Source of the DNA: Flavobacterium sp. 83
GTDB taxonomy: Bacteria > Bacteroidota > Bacteroidia > Flavobacteriales > Flavobacteriaceae
Direction: 5' to 3'
DNA: 64,000 nt
Assembly (NCBI RefSeq): GCF_000744835.1
Contig: NZ_JQMS01000001.1
Span: 2,294,001 to 2,358,000 of the forward strand
Positions 45,294 through 54,825 of the stretch are shown here, piece by piece (within the stretch, counting starts at the first letter, position 1; each line of letters opens with the position of its first letter). The notes under the pieces are model-generated. The model had not been told where the DNA came from, made no database searches, and saw only the letters and a list, made by a program, of their open reading frames with translations. Position numbers and translations under genes: made by a program.

Positions 45294-45661
45294 TCCTTTG
45301 TATTAGTTTGTTATAGTAAAGGTTTTATTGGCAACTGTCGTTCAACTGATAAATACACGCAACTTATAAGTCACAAGCATTTAGTATCAAACTCAAATAT
45401 ACACTTAAATTAATTTCATTATTTCTTAAATACGATTTTAAACAAAAACCGCAAATTCACAGATTTTAAAGCTGTGAATTTGCGGTTAATTTTTGTAGCT
45501 TCAACACAAGGCATAAAGCTTAATTAAAAGTGTTACGCCTGTGTATAAAGTAAAAACTTTCTAGAGGAATTGAAAGTTTTGCTACTCTTTTTTAAATGTG
45601 TGATTATTGTGTCTATTAACAATTTTTTTAACCCAAATAATCCATTTAAAAAAGTATATTT
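45294..45661. other. intergenic region between ridA and narK
   Basis: This 368-bp spacer has no gene. It holds a 16-bp perfect hairpin AACCGCAAATTCACAG and its complement (45447-45487). On the minus strand it is followed by T5, so it may terminate narK about 175 bases beyond its stop. The ridA promoter box is at 45394-45401. Confidence 0.6.
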
Positions 45662-47143
45662 TTATTTTTTACGTTCCATTTCTCTTGATAAAGCAGGTTG
45701 TTTTTCGTTCATAATTTTAGTTACTGTATAATGCATCCAAACCAAGCATATTGCTGAAAACAGAAGTACAAATATCCAAGAGCTTGACCAAATACCTGTT
45801 GCAGTCAATAAATAGCCGAAGATAATTGGTCCAAAGAAACCACCAAGGCCACCTATCATTCCTACCATTCCACCTACAACACCTACTTCTGTCGGGAAAT
45901 ATTCAGGAATGTGTTTGTAAACGGCTGCTTTTCCAATTCCCCAAGAAATACCAATCAGGATGACTAAAACTAAGTATACCCACATATTTGCATCAAAATG
46001 GATTGCTGTAATTCCTTTGGCTAATAATTCTTTTTTCTTAACATCTTGGTTTTGCGTAACAACGACTTCTTGCCAAGAATTTTTAGTTGGAAAAATAGAA
46101 CTTTCGGCTACTTTTTCAACCTTTTTATTGATTGGAAAATCTTTATCACCTACTGTTACATTCGATTCAGTAACAGCGGTTATAGTTCCTTTTTTACCTG
46201 CCATAACACCTGGACCTGAAGTTGTGATATCCATTTTTGGAACCATCAGCAAAGCACTTAATACTACTGAAGATGATAATACCCAATACATCACTTTTCG
46301 GGCACCAAATTTGTCTGATAAATAACCGCCAAAAGCACGAATCACACCCGAAGGTAAACTAAACATTGTAGCAAACAAACCACCCATAACTAAACTGGTT
46401 TGATACACATTCATAAAGTTAGGCAACAACCATTGGGAATAGGCAACGAAGCATCCAAAAACTAAGAAATAATACGCTCCAAATCTCCAAACCCTAGCGC
46501 TTTTTAAAGACTGAAGCATATCGGTTACTGTTTTTGTTTGGTTCTCTATTTTTTTATTTTTTGTAAAAATCAAGAAAACAATACCAATGATTACCAAGGC
46601 TGCACCGTAAATAACAGGCAATAATTTCCAACCATTTTGAGGGTCTTCTACTGAAAAATGATTCAATAAGGAAGGGGCAAGGAATGTGGTGATAGCAGCT
46701 CCTGCATTTCCCATTCCAAAAATTCCCAACGCTCTACCTTGCCATTCTTTTGGATACCAAATAGAAGTAAATCCAATTCCAACTGCAAAACTGGTTCCTA
46801 CCATACCAAACAAAAAGCTTAGAAGGGCAAACATAAAAAAACTATCAGCTAATGGAAGTAAGAATAAGGGAATAGAGCAGAGGAGTAATAATATGGAGAA
46901 TACGTATTTACCACCAAATTTATCAGTTAAAATACCTATTGGTAAACGCATAATAGATCCTGTTAGAATTGGAATTCCAAGAAGCCAGCCCACTTGGACA
47001 ACGCTCCATTTAAAAATACCATTATCTACTAAAAAGGTAACTAAAACACCATTTAAAGTCCAACAAGCAAAACATATAGTAAATGCAAGTGTATTTAAAA
47101 ACAAAATTTTATGCGATTGGGATAATGAGTTTGAATTTTTCAT
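45662..47143 (-). CDS. narK: MFS nitrate/nitrite transporter NarK-like with soluble insertion
   Basis: This 493-residue member of the NNP family has about 12 transmembrane helices and starts at the ATG at 47143. A TTG-initiated extension to 47164 is less likely. Nitrate signature regions are seen: GIGFTSIWYPKEWQGRALGIFGMGNAG and IPEYFPTEVGVVGGMVGMIGGLGGFFGP. Between helices in the second half is a roughly 90-residue soluble insert (KKGTITAVTESNVTVGDKD... to HFDANMW), absent from typical NarK. This gives the cell a second nitrate route besides the ABC system, or a nitrite exporter. Confidence 0.92.
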   Translation of the reverse strand: MKNSNSLSQSHKILFLNTLAFTICFACWTLNGVLVTFLVDNGIFKWSVVQVGWLLGIPILTGSIMRLPIGILTDKFGGKYVFSILLLLCSIPLFLLPLADSFFMFALLSFLFGMVGTSFAVGIGFTSIWYPKEWQGRALGIFGMGNAGAAITTFLAPSLLNHFSVEDPQNGWKLLPVIYGAALVIIGIVFLIFTKNKKIENQTKTVTDMLQSLKSARVWRFGAYYFLVFGCFVAYSQWLLPNFMNVYQTSLVMGGLFATMFSLPSGVIRAFGGYLSDKFGARKVMYWVLSSSVVLSALLMVPKMDITTSGPGVMAGKKGTITAVTESNVTVGDKDFPINKKVEKVAESSIFPTKNSWQEVVVTQNQDVKKKELLAKGITAIHFDANMWVYLVLVILIGISWGIGKAAVYKHIPEYFPTEVGVVGGMVGMIGGLGGFFGPIIFGYLLTATGIWSSSWIFVLLFSAICLVWMHYTVTKIMNEKQPALSREMERKK

Positions 47144-47161
47144 AATACTTATATTTTTTGT

Positions 47162-47183
47162 CAAAATTAAGTATTATAGCTTA
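47162..47183 (-). promoter_or_regulatory. narK promoter with imperfect nitrate-type palindrome
   Basis: On the minus strand TAAGCTATAATACTTA (47183-47168, 13 of 16 positions matching the palindrome) runs into TAATTTTG (47169-47162), a perfect -7 box. The shape AATACTTA-nn-TTTG is the same as at nirB. The ATG is 19 bp downstream. Confidence 0.65.
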
Positions 47184-47216
47184 TTTAAAACCTGCGAAAA
47201 AGCAGGTTTTAAATAA
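47181..47216. terminator. 15-bp hairpin between narL and narK
   Basis: TTATTTAAAACCTGC and its exact complement with loop GAAAAA. It lies downstream of narL and upstream of the narK promoter, so it probably ends narL transcription, although the T-run is interrupted. Confidence 0.6.
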
Positions 47217-47220
47217 TAAT

Positions 47221-47236
47221 TAAGTATTTATACGTA
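47221..47236. promoter_or_regulatory. second nitrate-type palindrome upstream of narK
   Basis: TAAGTATTTATACGTA fits TAMGTAT-N2-ATACKTA. It sits 52 bp upstream of the -7 box, and half sites TACGTAT recur at 47252-47259. Confidence 0.6.
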
Positions 47237-47297
47237 TTTTTATATTATTTAGTACGTATTTTTTTGGTTGGGGCAAAAAATTATCTTTAAAAGGATA

Positions 47298-47957
47298 TTA
47301 GAGTAAAGAATATTCAGTTGCTTTATTTGAAAGTTCCATAAGATTTTTTACTTTCAATTTTTTCATCAAATTAAAACGGTGTACTTCAGCTGTTCGTTTA
47401 CTAATGTCCAAAGCTTCAGCGATTTCTTTATTGCCTTTTCCGGACAATAAAAGTTTAAGAATTTCTTTTTCTCTTTTGGTTATCAACTGTTCTTCGTCTA
47501 ATGTTTGTTTTGTTTCTATTGTGCCTGCCGGATTACTAAGCTGACCAATTAATATAGAAGAAATATCACCACTAAAATATTTTCCGCCATTAGCAACTGT
47601 ATGAACTGCCTTGAGGAACTCTTCTTTACTGGAACCTTTAAGTAAATATCCATCTGCTCCAGCTTTGATAGATTTTAGTACGTATTCTTCTGATTCGTGC
47701 ATAGAAAGCATAACAATTTTAACCATATTGTTTTGACTTCTTAGTTTTTCGACTACTTCAATGCCAGTCATATTAGGCATACGAATGTCTAATATCAGTA
47801 AGTCAGGTTGAGTTGTTTCTACTATTTTTAGGGCTTCTAAACCATCTGTGGCTTCTCCTACAACTTCTATATTGACTTCGTTTTCTAATAATGATTTGAT
47901 ACCATCTCTTACAAATACATGATCATCTGCCAAAACAACTCGAATAGTATTACTCAT
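47298..47957 (-). CDS. NarL/FixJ-family response regulator
   Basis: This 219-residue regulator has an N-terminal receiver (VVLADDHVFVRDG, phospho-Asp in LLILDIRMP, K in LLKGSSKEEF) and a C-terminal LuxR/GerE helix-turn-helix (LITKREKEILKLLLSGKGNKEIAEALDISKRTAEVHRFNLMKKL). It follows the HPK-type nitrate-like sensor by 126 bp and lies next to narK, so it is the natural partner. Half sites TACGTAT lie upstream. It is a candidate to bind the palindrome. Confidence 0.93.
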   Translation of the reverse strand: MSNTIRVVLADDHVFVRDGIKSLLENEVNIEVVGEATDGLEALKIVETTQPDLLILDIRMPNMTGIEVVEKLRSQNNMVKIVMLSMHESEEYVLKSIKAGADGYLLKGSSKEEFLKAVHTVANGGKYFSGDISSILIGQLSNPAGTIETKQTLDEEQLITKREKEILKLLLSGKGNKEIAEALDISKRTAEVHRFNLMKKLKVKNLMELSNKATEYSLL

Positions 47958-48083
47958 GACTTACTTAATTTTTAAATTTGATTATTACGTATATTAACCT
48001 AAATATTAAGGCTAAGATACGTATTCTAATGAAATTATTTTATTTGAATTGAAAAAAGTGTGAATTTTGTAAATTTCTGAGGA

Positions 48084-49892
48084 TTATATAGGAATATTGA
48101 AAGTAATGCGTGTTCCTTCATTTGGAATCGAGTTGATAAAAACCCTACCATTAATATATTGAATTCGTTCCTTCATGAAAAGTAATCCCATTCCGGATTC
48201 ACTATTTCTCTTTTTCTCGACTGTATTTATATCAAATCCTTTTCCATTATCGTCAATGGTAATACTCAAAATAGAATTACTATGAGACAATTGAACTATG
48301 ATATGTGTAGAATCAGCATATTTAATAGCGTTGTTAATCGCTTCTTGTGTTAGTCTGTAAATATTGATTTCTATTAAGGAATCCAGTCGTTGATCAAAAT
48401 TGGTTTTATTATAAAAAAGAATATTTTTCCCAGTCAATTTGGATAATTCTTGTGCGAGTTTAGCCAAAGCAGAATTAATGCCATGGTCACTTAATTCAGG
48501 AGGCATCAAGTTGAAAGTGGCTGTTCGTACTCCTTTTATAATGTCAAGCGATAATTTTTTCAGGTACTCTATTTTTTGAGCTGCTTTTTCTTTATCATCC
48601 AGATTGATGCTTTCGAGACTGAATTTTAAGCCAGTAAGCATTTGTCCAATACCGTCGTGGATTTCTCTAGCAATTCTATTTTGTTCGTTTTCTTGATTTT
48701 CAACAATTTTACTCGAAATTATTTTCTGCTGATTGATTTTATCAGTTACATTTTCGGTATTCAATCGTTCGACTTCCTGTTCTGCTTTTTTACGTTCGGT
48801 AATATCAAAACAGATAATCAACAATTCGGATTCGTCTTTTTTTATGGTTACAGGAACCATTGATATATCCAGCCAAAGTAATTCTCTTTTTCTATTGGTA
48901 ATATTGAGTTCTCCTTGCCAGCCACTGCGTTGTTTTTCCGCAAGAATCCTATTGATTGTATGTTGTTCTTTTTCTATTGGGGTTAATACTTGCGAGAATT
49001 TTTTGTCGGAAATAAAGGGGTTGTACTGAAGTAATTTTGAGAATTTTTCTCCAATATGAATTAGGGAACCATCTGGTGCAACACGGCAATAGAGCAATGT
49101 GTTTTCCATGGCATAATTGAGTGATTTCAATTCTTTAACAGAGTTTTCCTTTATTTCGCTGATTATCTCCGTATTATAGGCCAGTTTTAAAGCCTTTTTT
49201 TCAGATAGGAGCAGCTTAGAAATTAGCTTTTCTATTTTTTGGTTTGTAGGCTTAAAAATAAAAATTAATTCTAAAAATAAAATCAATAATGTAAAACCAA
49301 ATATTACGTATTCTGTTTTGCGTTGCAGTGTTACTTTGTCCAGTGCTTCCTGGTCGTACTCACTTACAATTTGGTTCATTTTTAAAAGAAAAACACCTTC
49401 ATTTTCAAGGATAGTCTGAACTAATTTGTTATTATCTTTTTCCTTTTTATGCTCTTTATTATTTTTTAAAAATTGTGTGGTTGCACTTACAATAGTATCA
49501 AAATGAGGTTTTATGGAAGTGAATAGTGCTAAAAGATTCGCACTTTTTTCTTTAGGGAAACCCAGGCTGTCATTTCCTTTTTCTAAATTGTAATGTGTGT
49601 TTTTCCAAAGCGAAAGTGTTTCATTAATGCGAAAGATTTCTTGTTTGCTTTTGGTACTGTCAGATACGAAATTTAAGATTAAAACTTCTTTAGTCAATTT
49701 CTGGCTTAACATTCTTTGTTTTCCCGAAATGTTTATTATTCGGGAATCACTAAGCTGCCTTTTAAGGTTGTATTGAATAAGAAGTTGACTCAATACTACT
49801 GTAATAGCAATAGTCAAAAGAGCGAATATATACAATCGCCTTAATTTTTTGAAAGTACTTTTATCAACGGACTCTTTGGCTTTGCTTTTCAT
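48084..49892 (-). CDS. NarX-like sensor histidine kinase with PilJ-type sensor domain
   Basis: This 602-residue kinase has one transmembrane helix at about 22-42, a periplasmic helical sensor starting RIINISGKQRMLSQKLTKE (like the P-box of NarX and the PilJ N-terminal domain), and a second helix at about 193-212. A PAS domain follows (about 260-370, ending IICFDITERKKAE), then a HisKA_3 domain with REIHDGIGQMLTGLKFSLE and a HATPase part (ITIDDNGKGF, GMGLLFMKERI). The P-box in NarX binds nitrate. It sits between DUF4202-nirD-nirB and narL, so nitrate or nitrite sensing is very likely. Confidence 0.9.
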   Translation of the reverse strand: MKSKAKESVDKSTFKKLRRLYIFALLTIAITVVLSQLLIQYNLKRQLSDSRIINISGKQRMLSQKLTKEVLILNFVSDSTKSKQEIFRINETLSLWKNTHYNLEKGNDSLGFPKEKSANLLALFTSIKPHFDTIVSATTQFLKNNKEHKKEKDNNKLVQTILENEGVFLLKMNQIVSEYDQEALDKVTLQRKTEYVIFGFTLLILFLELIFIFKPTNQKIEKLISKLLLSEKKALKLAYNTEIISEIKENSVKELKSLNYAMENTLLYCRVAPDGSLIHIGEKFSKLLQYNPFISDKKFSQVLTPIEKEQHTINRILAEKQRSGWQGELNITNRKRELLWLDISMVPVTIKKDESELLIICFDITERKKAEQEVERLNTENVTDKINQQKIISSKIVENQENEQNRIAREIHDGIGQMLTGLKFSLESINLDDKEKAAQKIEYLKKLSLDIIKGVRTATFNLMPPELSDHGINSALAKLAQELSKLTGKNILFYNKTNFDQRLDSLIEINIYRLTQEAINNAIKYADSTHIIVQLSHSNSILSITIDDNGKGFDINTVEKKRNSESGMGLLFMKERIQYINGRVFINSIPNEGTRITFNIPI

Positions 49893-49904
49893 AACGAAGT
49901 CAAA

Positions 49905-50492
49905 TTACAGTCCAAGAGCTTCTTTTATTAATTCAAGATTTTCAGGAATGAAATTTATTTTTAGTGCTTCCTGATGTCCTTTTTCAGACATTTTATTCCA
50001 AGTTTTCAGAATGATATTTTTCATTTTCTCCCTGTCGTGTTTGTGAACAAAAGGGTCTAAATAATACTCCAGAAAGACTAAGCAGATAACATCTTCTAAA
50101 AGTTGCGTTTCCTCGTCTTTTTTAAGTAATTTTTTTTCGATTAGGAATGAAACTCTTGCGATAAATTCTTCTGTGTAACCTGCTTTTTCTAAAATAGCAG
50201 CAGTTGTTTTAGCATGAAATTTTTTCAAATCTTCGCGCCATTTTAAATAGCCTACACGATCCATCGGGTAAGATTCTCTTGCTATTTTCCATCGGCAAAT
50301 ATGTTGTGCTTTAGAGGCGATTTGAATTGCTTCTGAAGCATTTGGATGAAAATCCATTAGTCTTTCATACATTCGATTCGAATATAATAATTCTTTAGGA
50401 TAGGTTGTAGATTGGTATATTTCCTGGTTTGGATCTTGAGCATTCTCTGCATCAATCCATGTACTTGCGTTCTGGAATGGTGTTGTTGTCAT
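49905..50492 (-). CDS. DUF4202 family protein in the nitrite reductase operon
   Basis: This 195-residue protein has no known function. I recognise the DUF4202 pattern: TWIDAENAQDP at the N-terminus, AQHICRWKIARESYPMDRVGYLKWREDLKKFHA in the middle and ISFLIEKKLLKKDEETQLLEDVICLVFLEYY. The conserved His and Asp residues give it an HD-like look. It lies 29 bp after nirD and 12 bp before the sensor kinase. A role in nitrite reduction or in maturation of NirBD is likely from position, but not shown. Confidence 0.8.
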   Translation of the reverse strand: MTTTPFQNASTWIDAENAQDPNQEIYQSTTYPKELLYSNRMYERLMDFHPNASEAIQIASKAQHICRWKIARESYPMDRVGYLKWREDLKKFHAKTTAAILEKAGYTEEFIARVSFLIEKKLLKKDEETQLLEDVICLVFLEYYLDPFVHKHDREKMKNIILKTWNKMSEKGHQEALKINFIPENLELIKEALGL

Positions 50493-50521
50493 TTGAAATG
50501 TTTAAAATCAAAGATACATAA

Positions 50522-50899
50522 TTATTCCAAAAAGCCAACGAATACTTCGTCTTCTACAATTTTTACGGGGTAGGTTGCAATTTTTAAATCATCACCATTC
50601 AAATTTGATCCGTCTACAAGCGAAAATGTTTTCTTGTGCATAGGACAAGCTATTTTAGGAATTTCATCAACTGAACCAATCATTCCTCTTGAAAGTACCA
50701 TTTCCATTTTATGAGGACATAAGTTTTGACAAGCGTACCATTCGTTTCTTCGGTCAAATTTTATGATAGCGATCTGCTTGTTTTTGTATTTGATACATCC
50801 ACCACCATTACTTGGAAAATCTGTTGTTTTTCCTGCCTTGAACCATATTTTTACTTCGCTTTGAGAAACGGTTTGGTATTGATTTAGAATATTTTCCAT
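50522..50899 (-). CDS. nirD: nitrite reductase small subunit NirD with intact Rieske ligands
   Basis: This 125-residue Rieske-like protein partners NirB. The ligands for a [2Fe-2S] Rieske cluster appear present: Cys-Pro-His in CQNLCPHKM and Cys-Pro-Met-His in ACPMHKKTF. E. coli-type NirD lacks these, so this form may carry a cluster, as in plant-like and some other bacterial NirD. It is transcribed between nirB and DUF4202. Confidence 0.9.
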   Translation of the reverse strand: MENILNQYQTVSQSEVKIWFKAGKTTDFPSNGGGCIKYKNKQIAIIKFDRRNEWYACQNLCPHKMEMVLSRGMIGSVDEIPKIACPMHKKTFSLVDGSNLNGDDLKIATYPVKIVEDEVFVGFLE

Positions 50900-51016
50900 T
50901 TGAATAATCTTTTAATTTTTTCGCTTTTAATCCCTCTCTTTAGAGAGGAGTTATAGGCTGAAAACAGTTAATTAGTTGTATTTTGTGTAGTAGTTATTTG
51001 TTTTAAAAACAGAAGC

Positions 51017-53524
51017 TTACCAAGATTTAGGCATTTTTTGGTCTCTTAATGGCACAAAAACAATGTTGTCGTCTGCTTCATCAGAATTGGTAAAATGGCT
51101 AAAACGTTTCATCATTTCAGGATCTTCAATGGCTTGTTTCCATTCGCATTCAAAAGTATCCACTAAGCCTTGCATTTCTGTTTCTAATGCTTCTACAATT
51201 CCTAAACTATCCTCTATAACCACTTCTTTTAAGTAATCTAATCCACCTTCCAGTTTTTCTAACCAAGTAGAAGTACGTACTAATGGGCCGGCAGTACGGA
51301 TGTAAAACATTAAGAAACGGTCTAAGTATTTGATGCAAGTGGCTCTGTCAATTTGTTCTGCCAGTAATACGGCATGCTTAGGATTAGCTCCGCCGTTACC
51401 GCAGATGTATAAGTTCCAACCTCCTTCAACAGCGATTAATCCAAAATCTTTTCCTCTGGCCTCAGCACATTCGCGGATGCAAGCAGAAACACCACCTTTT
51501 AATTTATGAGGAGAACGAAGTCCTTTGTATCTATTTTCTAATTCAATAGCAAAACCGGCACTTTCATCCATTCCGTAGCGGCACCAAGCATTACCTACAC
51601 AACTTTTTACGGTACGTAATGATTTTCCATATGCGTGACCGCTTTCAAAACCATTATCGATAAGAGTTTTCCATATTTTAGGTAAATCATTTAGTTGAGC
51701 TCCAAATAAATCAATTCGTTGTCCCCCGGTAATTTTCGTATAAAGATTATATTCTTTTGCAACTTCACCTATAACGATAAGTTTGTCGGCAGTAATTTCT
51801 CCACCTGCTATTCTAGGAACCACGGAGTACGTTCCGTTACGTTGAATATTTGCCAGGAATCTATCATTAGAATCCTGTGCTGTTACGTGTTTATTGGCAG
51901 TATCATTATAAATACTGGAGAATATGGAAGAGACAAGGGGCTTGCAAACCTCGCATCCATCTCCTTTTCCCACAACTCCTAAAACTTCATCATGGGTAGT
52001 AAATTTATTGATTTTTACTATGTCGTATAATTCTTGTCTGTTGTATGCAAAATGCTCGCAAATCACATCTTTTACTTCTTTTCCTAATGATTTTTGAGTT
52101 TCTTTCACAAGGTCAACTACCATCGGTTTACATCCACCGCAACCTGTTGTCGCTTTAGTATGTTTTACAACATCTCCAAAAGTAGTGCAGGTTTCATCAA
52201 TGATAGAGCAGCAAATAGCTCCTTTTGTTACATTTTCACAAGAACAGATTACGGCAGTATCAGGTAAATCCATTGCGCTTCCAAAAGATGCAGTTTCACC
52301 ACCTCGTGAACCAAGAATTAAATCTTCAGGGTTTTTAGGTAGCGGCATCGCATTGCTGTAAATTTGGAATAATGCATTGTAATCACTGGAATCACCTACT
52401 AAAATCCCGCCTAAAAGTGTTTTTCCGTCTTTGGTAACATTTATTCTTTTGTAAATTCCGTTGAATTTGTTTTCGTAAACAATGGCGGTTACCTCTTCAT
52501 TTTCTATAAAAGGATCACCAAAACTCGCAACTTCAACACCAATTAATTTTAATTGTGTAGACATATCGATGGTTTCCCTCATCGTTTTTGCCCCTTTCAG
52601 GATTTGTTCAGCAGCTACGTCAGCCATTTCATATCCTGGAGCTACAAGACCATATATCATATGATTGTAAAGTGCTACTTCTCCGATCGCATAGATATAA
52701 GGATCAGAAGATTGCATTTTGTTGTTTACAACAATCCCTCCTCGTACGCCTACTTCAAGTCCGGAAACTCTTCCTAGTTCATCTCGAGGTTTAATCCCTG
52801 CAGAAATTACCAACATGTCTACTTTTAGGAGTTTTTCTCCTTCAAACATCATTCCTGTTATGGTATCTTCACCAGCAATATATTGTGTTGATTTGTTCAG
52901 GTGAATGCTAATATTGAGTTCCTCAATTTTTGATTGCAACATATCACTCGCCCCTTTGTCAAGCTGTCTTGGCATCAATCGAGGCGCAAATTCCACAACG
53001 TGTGGATTTAAACCTAAATCATATACTGCTTTAGCAGCTTCAAGTCCTAACAATCCACCACCAAGGACGGCAGCTTCTGTAGCACCATTTTGTTTTATTT
53101 TTTTGGCGTAAGCCATAATCGCATCCAGATCCTCAATAGTTCTGTATACAAAAACGCCTTCTTTATCAACACCTTCAATAGGCGGTACAAAAGCAGCCGA
53201 GCCAGTTGCTAAAACTAAGTAGTCGTAAGTATGTGTTTTTTCTAAATGGGTATGAATCGTTTTTTGATCTCTATTAATATCAGTGATTAATTCAGAGGTA
53301 TTTAGAATAATGTTGTTTTCTTCGTACCAATTTGATGTTGATAATGATAAGTCGTCAGCACTTTTACCCGCAAAGTATTCACTCAAGTGAACTCTATCGT
53401 ATGCGCGTCTTGGTTCTTCTCCAAATACGGTGATTTGATATTCTTCTTGTCCTGATTTTGCGATAAATTTTTCACAAAATTTGTAACCTACCATGCCGTT
53501 TCCGACTACTATTACTTTAATCAT
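51017..53524 (-). CDS. nirB: NADH-dependent nitrite reductase large subunit NirB
   Basis: This 835-residue enzyme reduces nitrite to ammonium with NADH. It has the FAD/NAD domains (VVGNGMVGYKF, YLVLATGSAAF, AVLGGGLLGLEAA), a BFD-like [2Fe-2S] part (VICSCENVTKG, TGCGGCKP; a second CEVCKP), and the siroheme-4Fe-4S domain. The latter has CVGNAWCRYG (C-x5-C) and CIRECAEARGKDFG (C-x3-C). It heads the nirB-nirD-DUF4202-sensor operon, and siroheme can come from the cobA gene at 15592. Confidence 0.95.
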   Translation of the reverse strand: MIKVIVVGNGMVGYKFCEKFIAKSGQEEYQITVFGEEPRRAYDRVHLSEYFAGKSADDLSLSTSNWYEENNIILNTSELITDINRDQKTIHTHLEKTHTYDYLVLATGSAAFVPPIEGVDKEGVFVYRTIEDLDAIMAYAKKIKQNGATEAAVLGGGLLGLEAAKAVYDLGLNPHVVEFAPRLMPRQLDKGASDMLQSKIEELNISIHLNKSTQYIAGEDTITGMMFEGEKLLKVDMLVISAGIKPRDELGRVSGLEVGVRGGIVVNNKMQSSDPYIYAIGEVALYNHMIYGLVAPGYEMADVAAEQILKGAKTMRETIDMSTQLKLIGVEVASFGDPFIENEEVTAIVYENKFNGIYKRINVTKDGKTLLGGILVGDSSDYNALFQIYSNAMPLPKNPEDLILGSRGGETASFGSAMDLPDTAVICSCENVTKGAICCSIIDETCTTFGDVVKHTKATTGCGGCKPMVVDLVKETQKSLGKEVKDVICEHFAYNRQELYDIVKINKFTTHDEVLGVVGKGDGCEVCKPLVSSIFSSIYNDTANKHVTAQDSNDRFLANIQRNGTYSVVPRIAGGEITADKLIVIGEVAKEYNLYTKITGGQRIDLFGAQLNDLPKIWKTLIDNGFESGHAYGKSLRTVKSCVGNAWCRYGMDESAGFAIELENRYKGLRSPHKLKGGVSACIRECAEARGKDFGLIAVEGGWNLYICGNGGANPKHAVLLAEQIDRATCIKYLDRFLMFYIRTAGPLVRTSTWLEKLEGGLDYLKEVVIEDSLGIVEALETEMQGLVDTFECEWKQAIEDPEMMKRFSHFTNSDEADDNIVFVPLRDQKMPKSW

Positions 53525-53536
53525 AATCTCATTAAT

Positions 53537-53572
53537 TAAGTATTATTACGCAAATATAAGTATTAATACTTA
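53537..53572 (-). promoter_or_regulatory. nirB promoter with perfect nitrate-type palindrome
   Basis: TAAGTATTAATACTTA (53557-53572) is a perfect 16-bp palindrome. On the minus strand its end runs into TATATTTG (53558-53551), a perfect -7 box sharing two bases. A second site TAAGTATTATTACGCA (53537-53552) is located around the start of transcription. The nirB ATG is at 53524. Confidence 0.75.
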
Positions 53573-53712
53573 ATTAAGATACTTAATTGTGTGTTTTTAA
53601 AATTAATTAGTAATTATTCAAAAAAGGATGTTTTAAATAGGGTATTTATAATAAAAGAGCCATTTTATTAAAATAAACATTCTGTATTTGGGAGGTAAAA
53701 TGATATTTGGAT

Positions 53713-53745
53713 AAAAAAAAGCTCCCAAAAGTGTTTGGGAGCTTT
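53713..53745 (-). terminator. terminator of the arsenic operon
   Basis: AAAGCTCCCAAA/TTTGGGAGCTTT with loop AGTG, 12 bp perfect, followed on the minus strand by a run of eight T. Confidence 0.9.
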
Positions 53746-53781
53746 GTGTTAATTTAAAGCGGTGTACTTATTATTTTTAAA

Positions 53782-54825
53782 TTACTTAGATTGGTAGTAT
53801 TTTTTTCTTAACCAAAAAGCCACATTCACTAAAATTATCAAAGCCGGAACTTCTACTAATGGTCCAATAACTCCAGCAAATGCCTGTCCGCTATTGATAC
53901 CGAAAACACCAATGGAAACTGCAATTGCCAGTTCGAAATTATTTCCTGATGCTGTGAATGAAAGCGCTACAGCATCTCTATAATTGGCTCCGATTTTTTT
54001 TGAAACAAAAAACATCAGGAAAAACATAATGGTAAAGAAAATAACTAGGGGAATGGCAATTCGAATTACATCCAGTGGCAAATCAACAATCATTTCACCT
54101 TTTAAACTGAACATGACAACGATTGTAAAAAGCAAAGCAATCAATGTAATTGGAGAGACAAAAGGTATGAATTTTTGGTTGAACCATTTGTCGCCAATGA
54201 ATTTCTTGATGGCATAGCGGCTAATTACTGCTAATGCAAAAGGAATCCCTAAATAAATTCCAACTGTTGTAGCAATTTGAGCAACCGTAATATTTAATTC
54301 CAATCCTTTTATCCCGAATAAGGGTAACATGATTTCTAAATAGAAATAGGCATATAAACCAAAAAAGAACACTTGAAGCAAACTATTAATTCCAATTAAT
54401 CCAGCGGTTAATTCTCTATTTCCCTCGGCTAATTCATTCCAGACAATTACCATTGCAATGCAAGGCGCAATTCCAATTATGATTAAGCCGGTCATGTATT
54501 CCGGATAGTCTTTCAAAAAGAATGTTGCCAGTAAAAACATTAAAAACGGCCCGACAATCCAGGTTATTAAAAAAGAAGCCGACAGTAATTTGGGTTTTTC
54601 AAACATTAAAGGGATTTTTGAAAAATCAATTTTAGTCAAAGGCGGATACATCATTAATATTAGCCCGATTGCAAGAGGAATATTTGTCGTCCCGCTTGAA
54701 AAAGAATTGATAAAACCGCTGCTTGAAGGTATAAAATAGCCAATAGAAACACCAATAGCCATTGCCAGAAATATCCAAAGTGTAAGGTAACTATCGAGAA
54801 AGTTTAATCTTTTTTTAGCCGCCAT
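53782..54825 (-). CDS. acr3: ACR3-family arsenite efflux transporter
   Basis: This 347-residue protein has ten transmembrane helices of the ACR3 (BART superfamily) type, with conserved LMMYPPLTKID, IGIAPCIAMVIVWNELA (functional Cys) and FTASGNNFELAIAV. It pumps arsenite out with the membrane potential. The start is the ATG at 54825, overlapping the arsC stop by one base (TAATG). It is last in the arsR-DUF6428-arsC-acr3 operon. Confidence 0.93.
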   Translation of the reverse strand: MAAKKRLNFLDSYLTLWIFLAMAIGVSIGYFIPSSSGFINSFSSGTTNIPLAIGLILMMYPPLTKIDFSKIPLMFEKPKLLSASFLITWIVGPFLMFLLATFFLKDYPEYMTGLIIIGIAPCIAMVIVWNELAEGNRELTAGLIGINSLLQVFFFGLYAYFYLEIMLPLFGIKGLELNITVAQIATTVGIYLGIPFALAVISRYAIKKFIGDKWFNQKFIPFVSPITLIALLFTIVVMFSLKGEMIVDLPLDVIRIAIPLVIFFTIMFFLMFFVSKKIGANYRDAVALSFTASGNNFELAIAVSIGVFGINSGQAFAGVIGPLVEVPALIILVNVAFWLRKKYYQSK

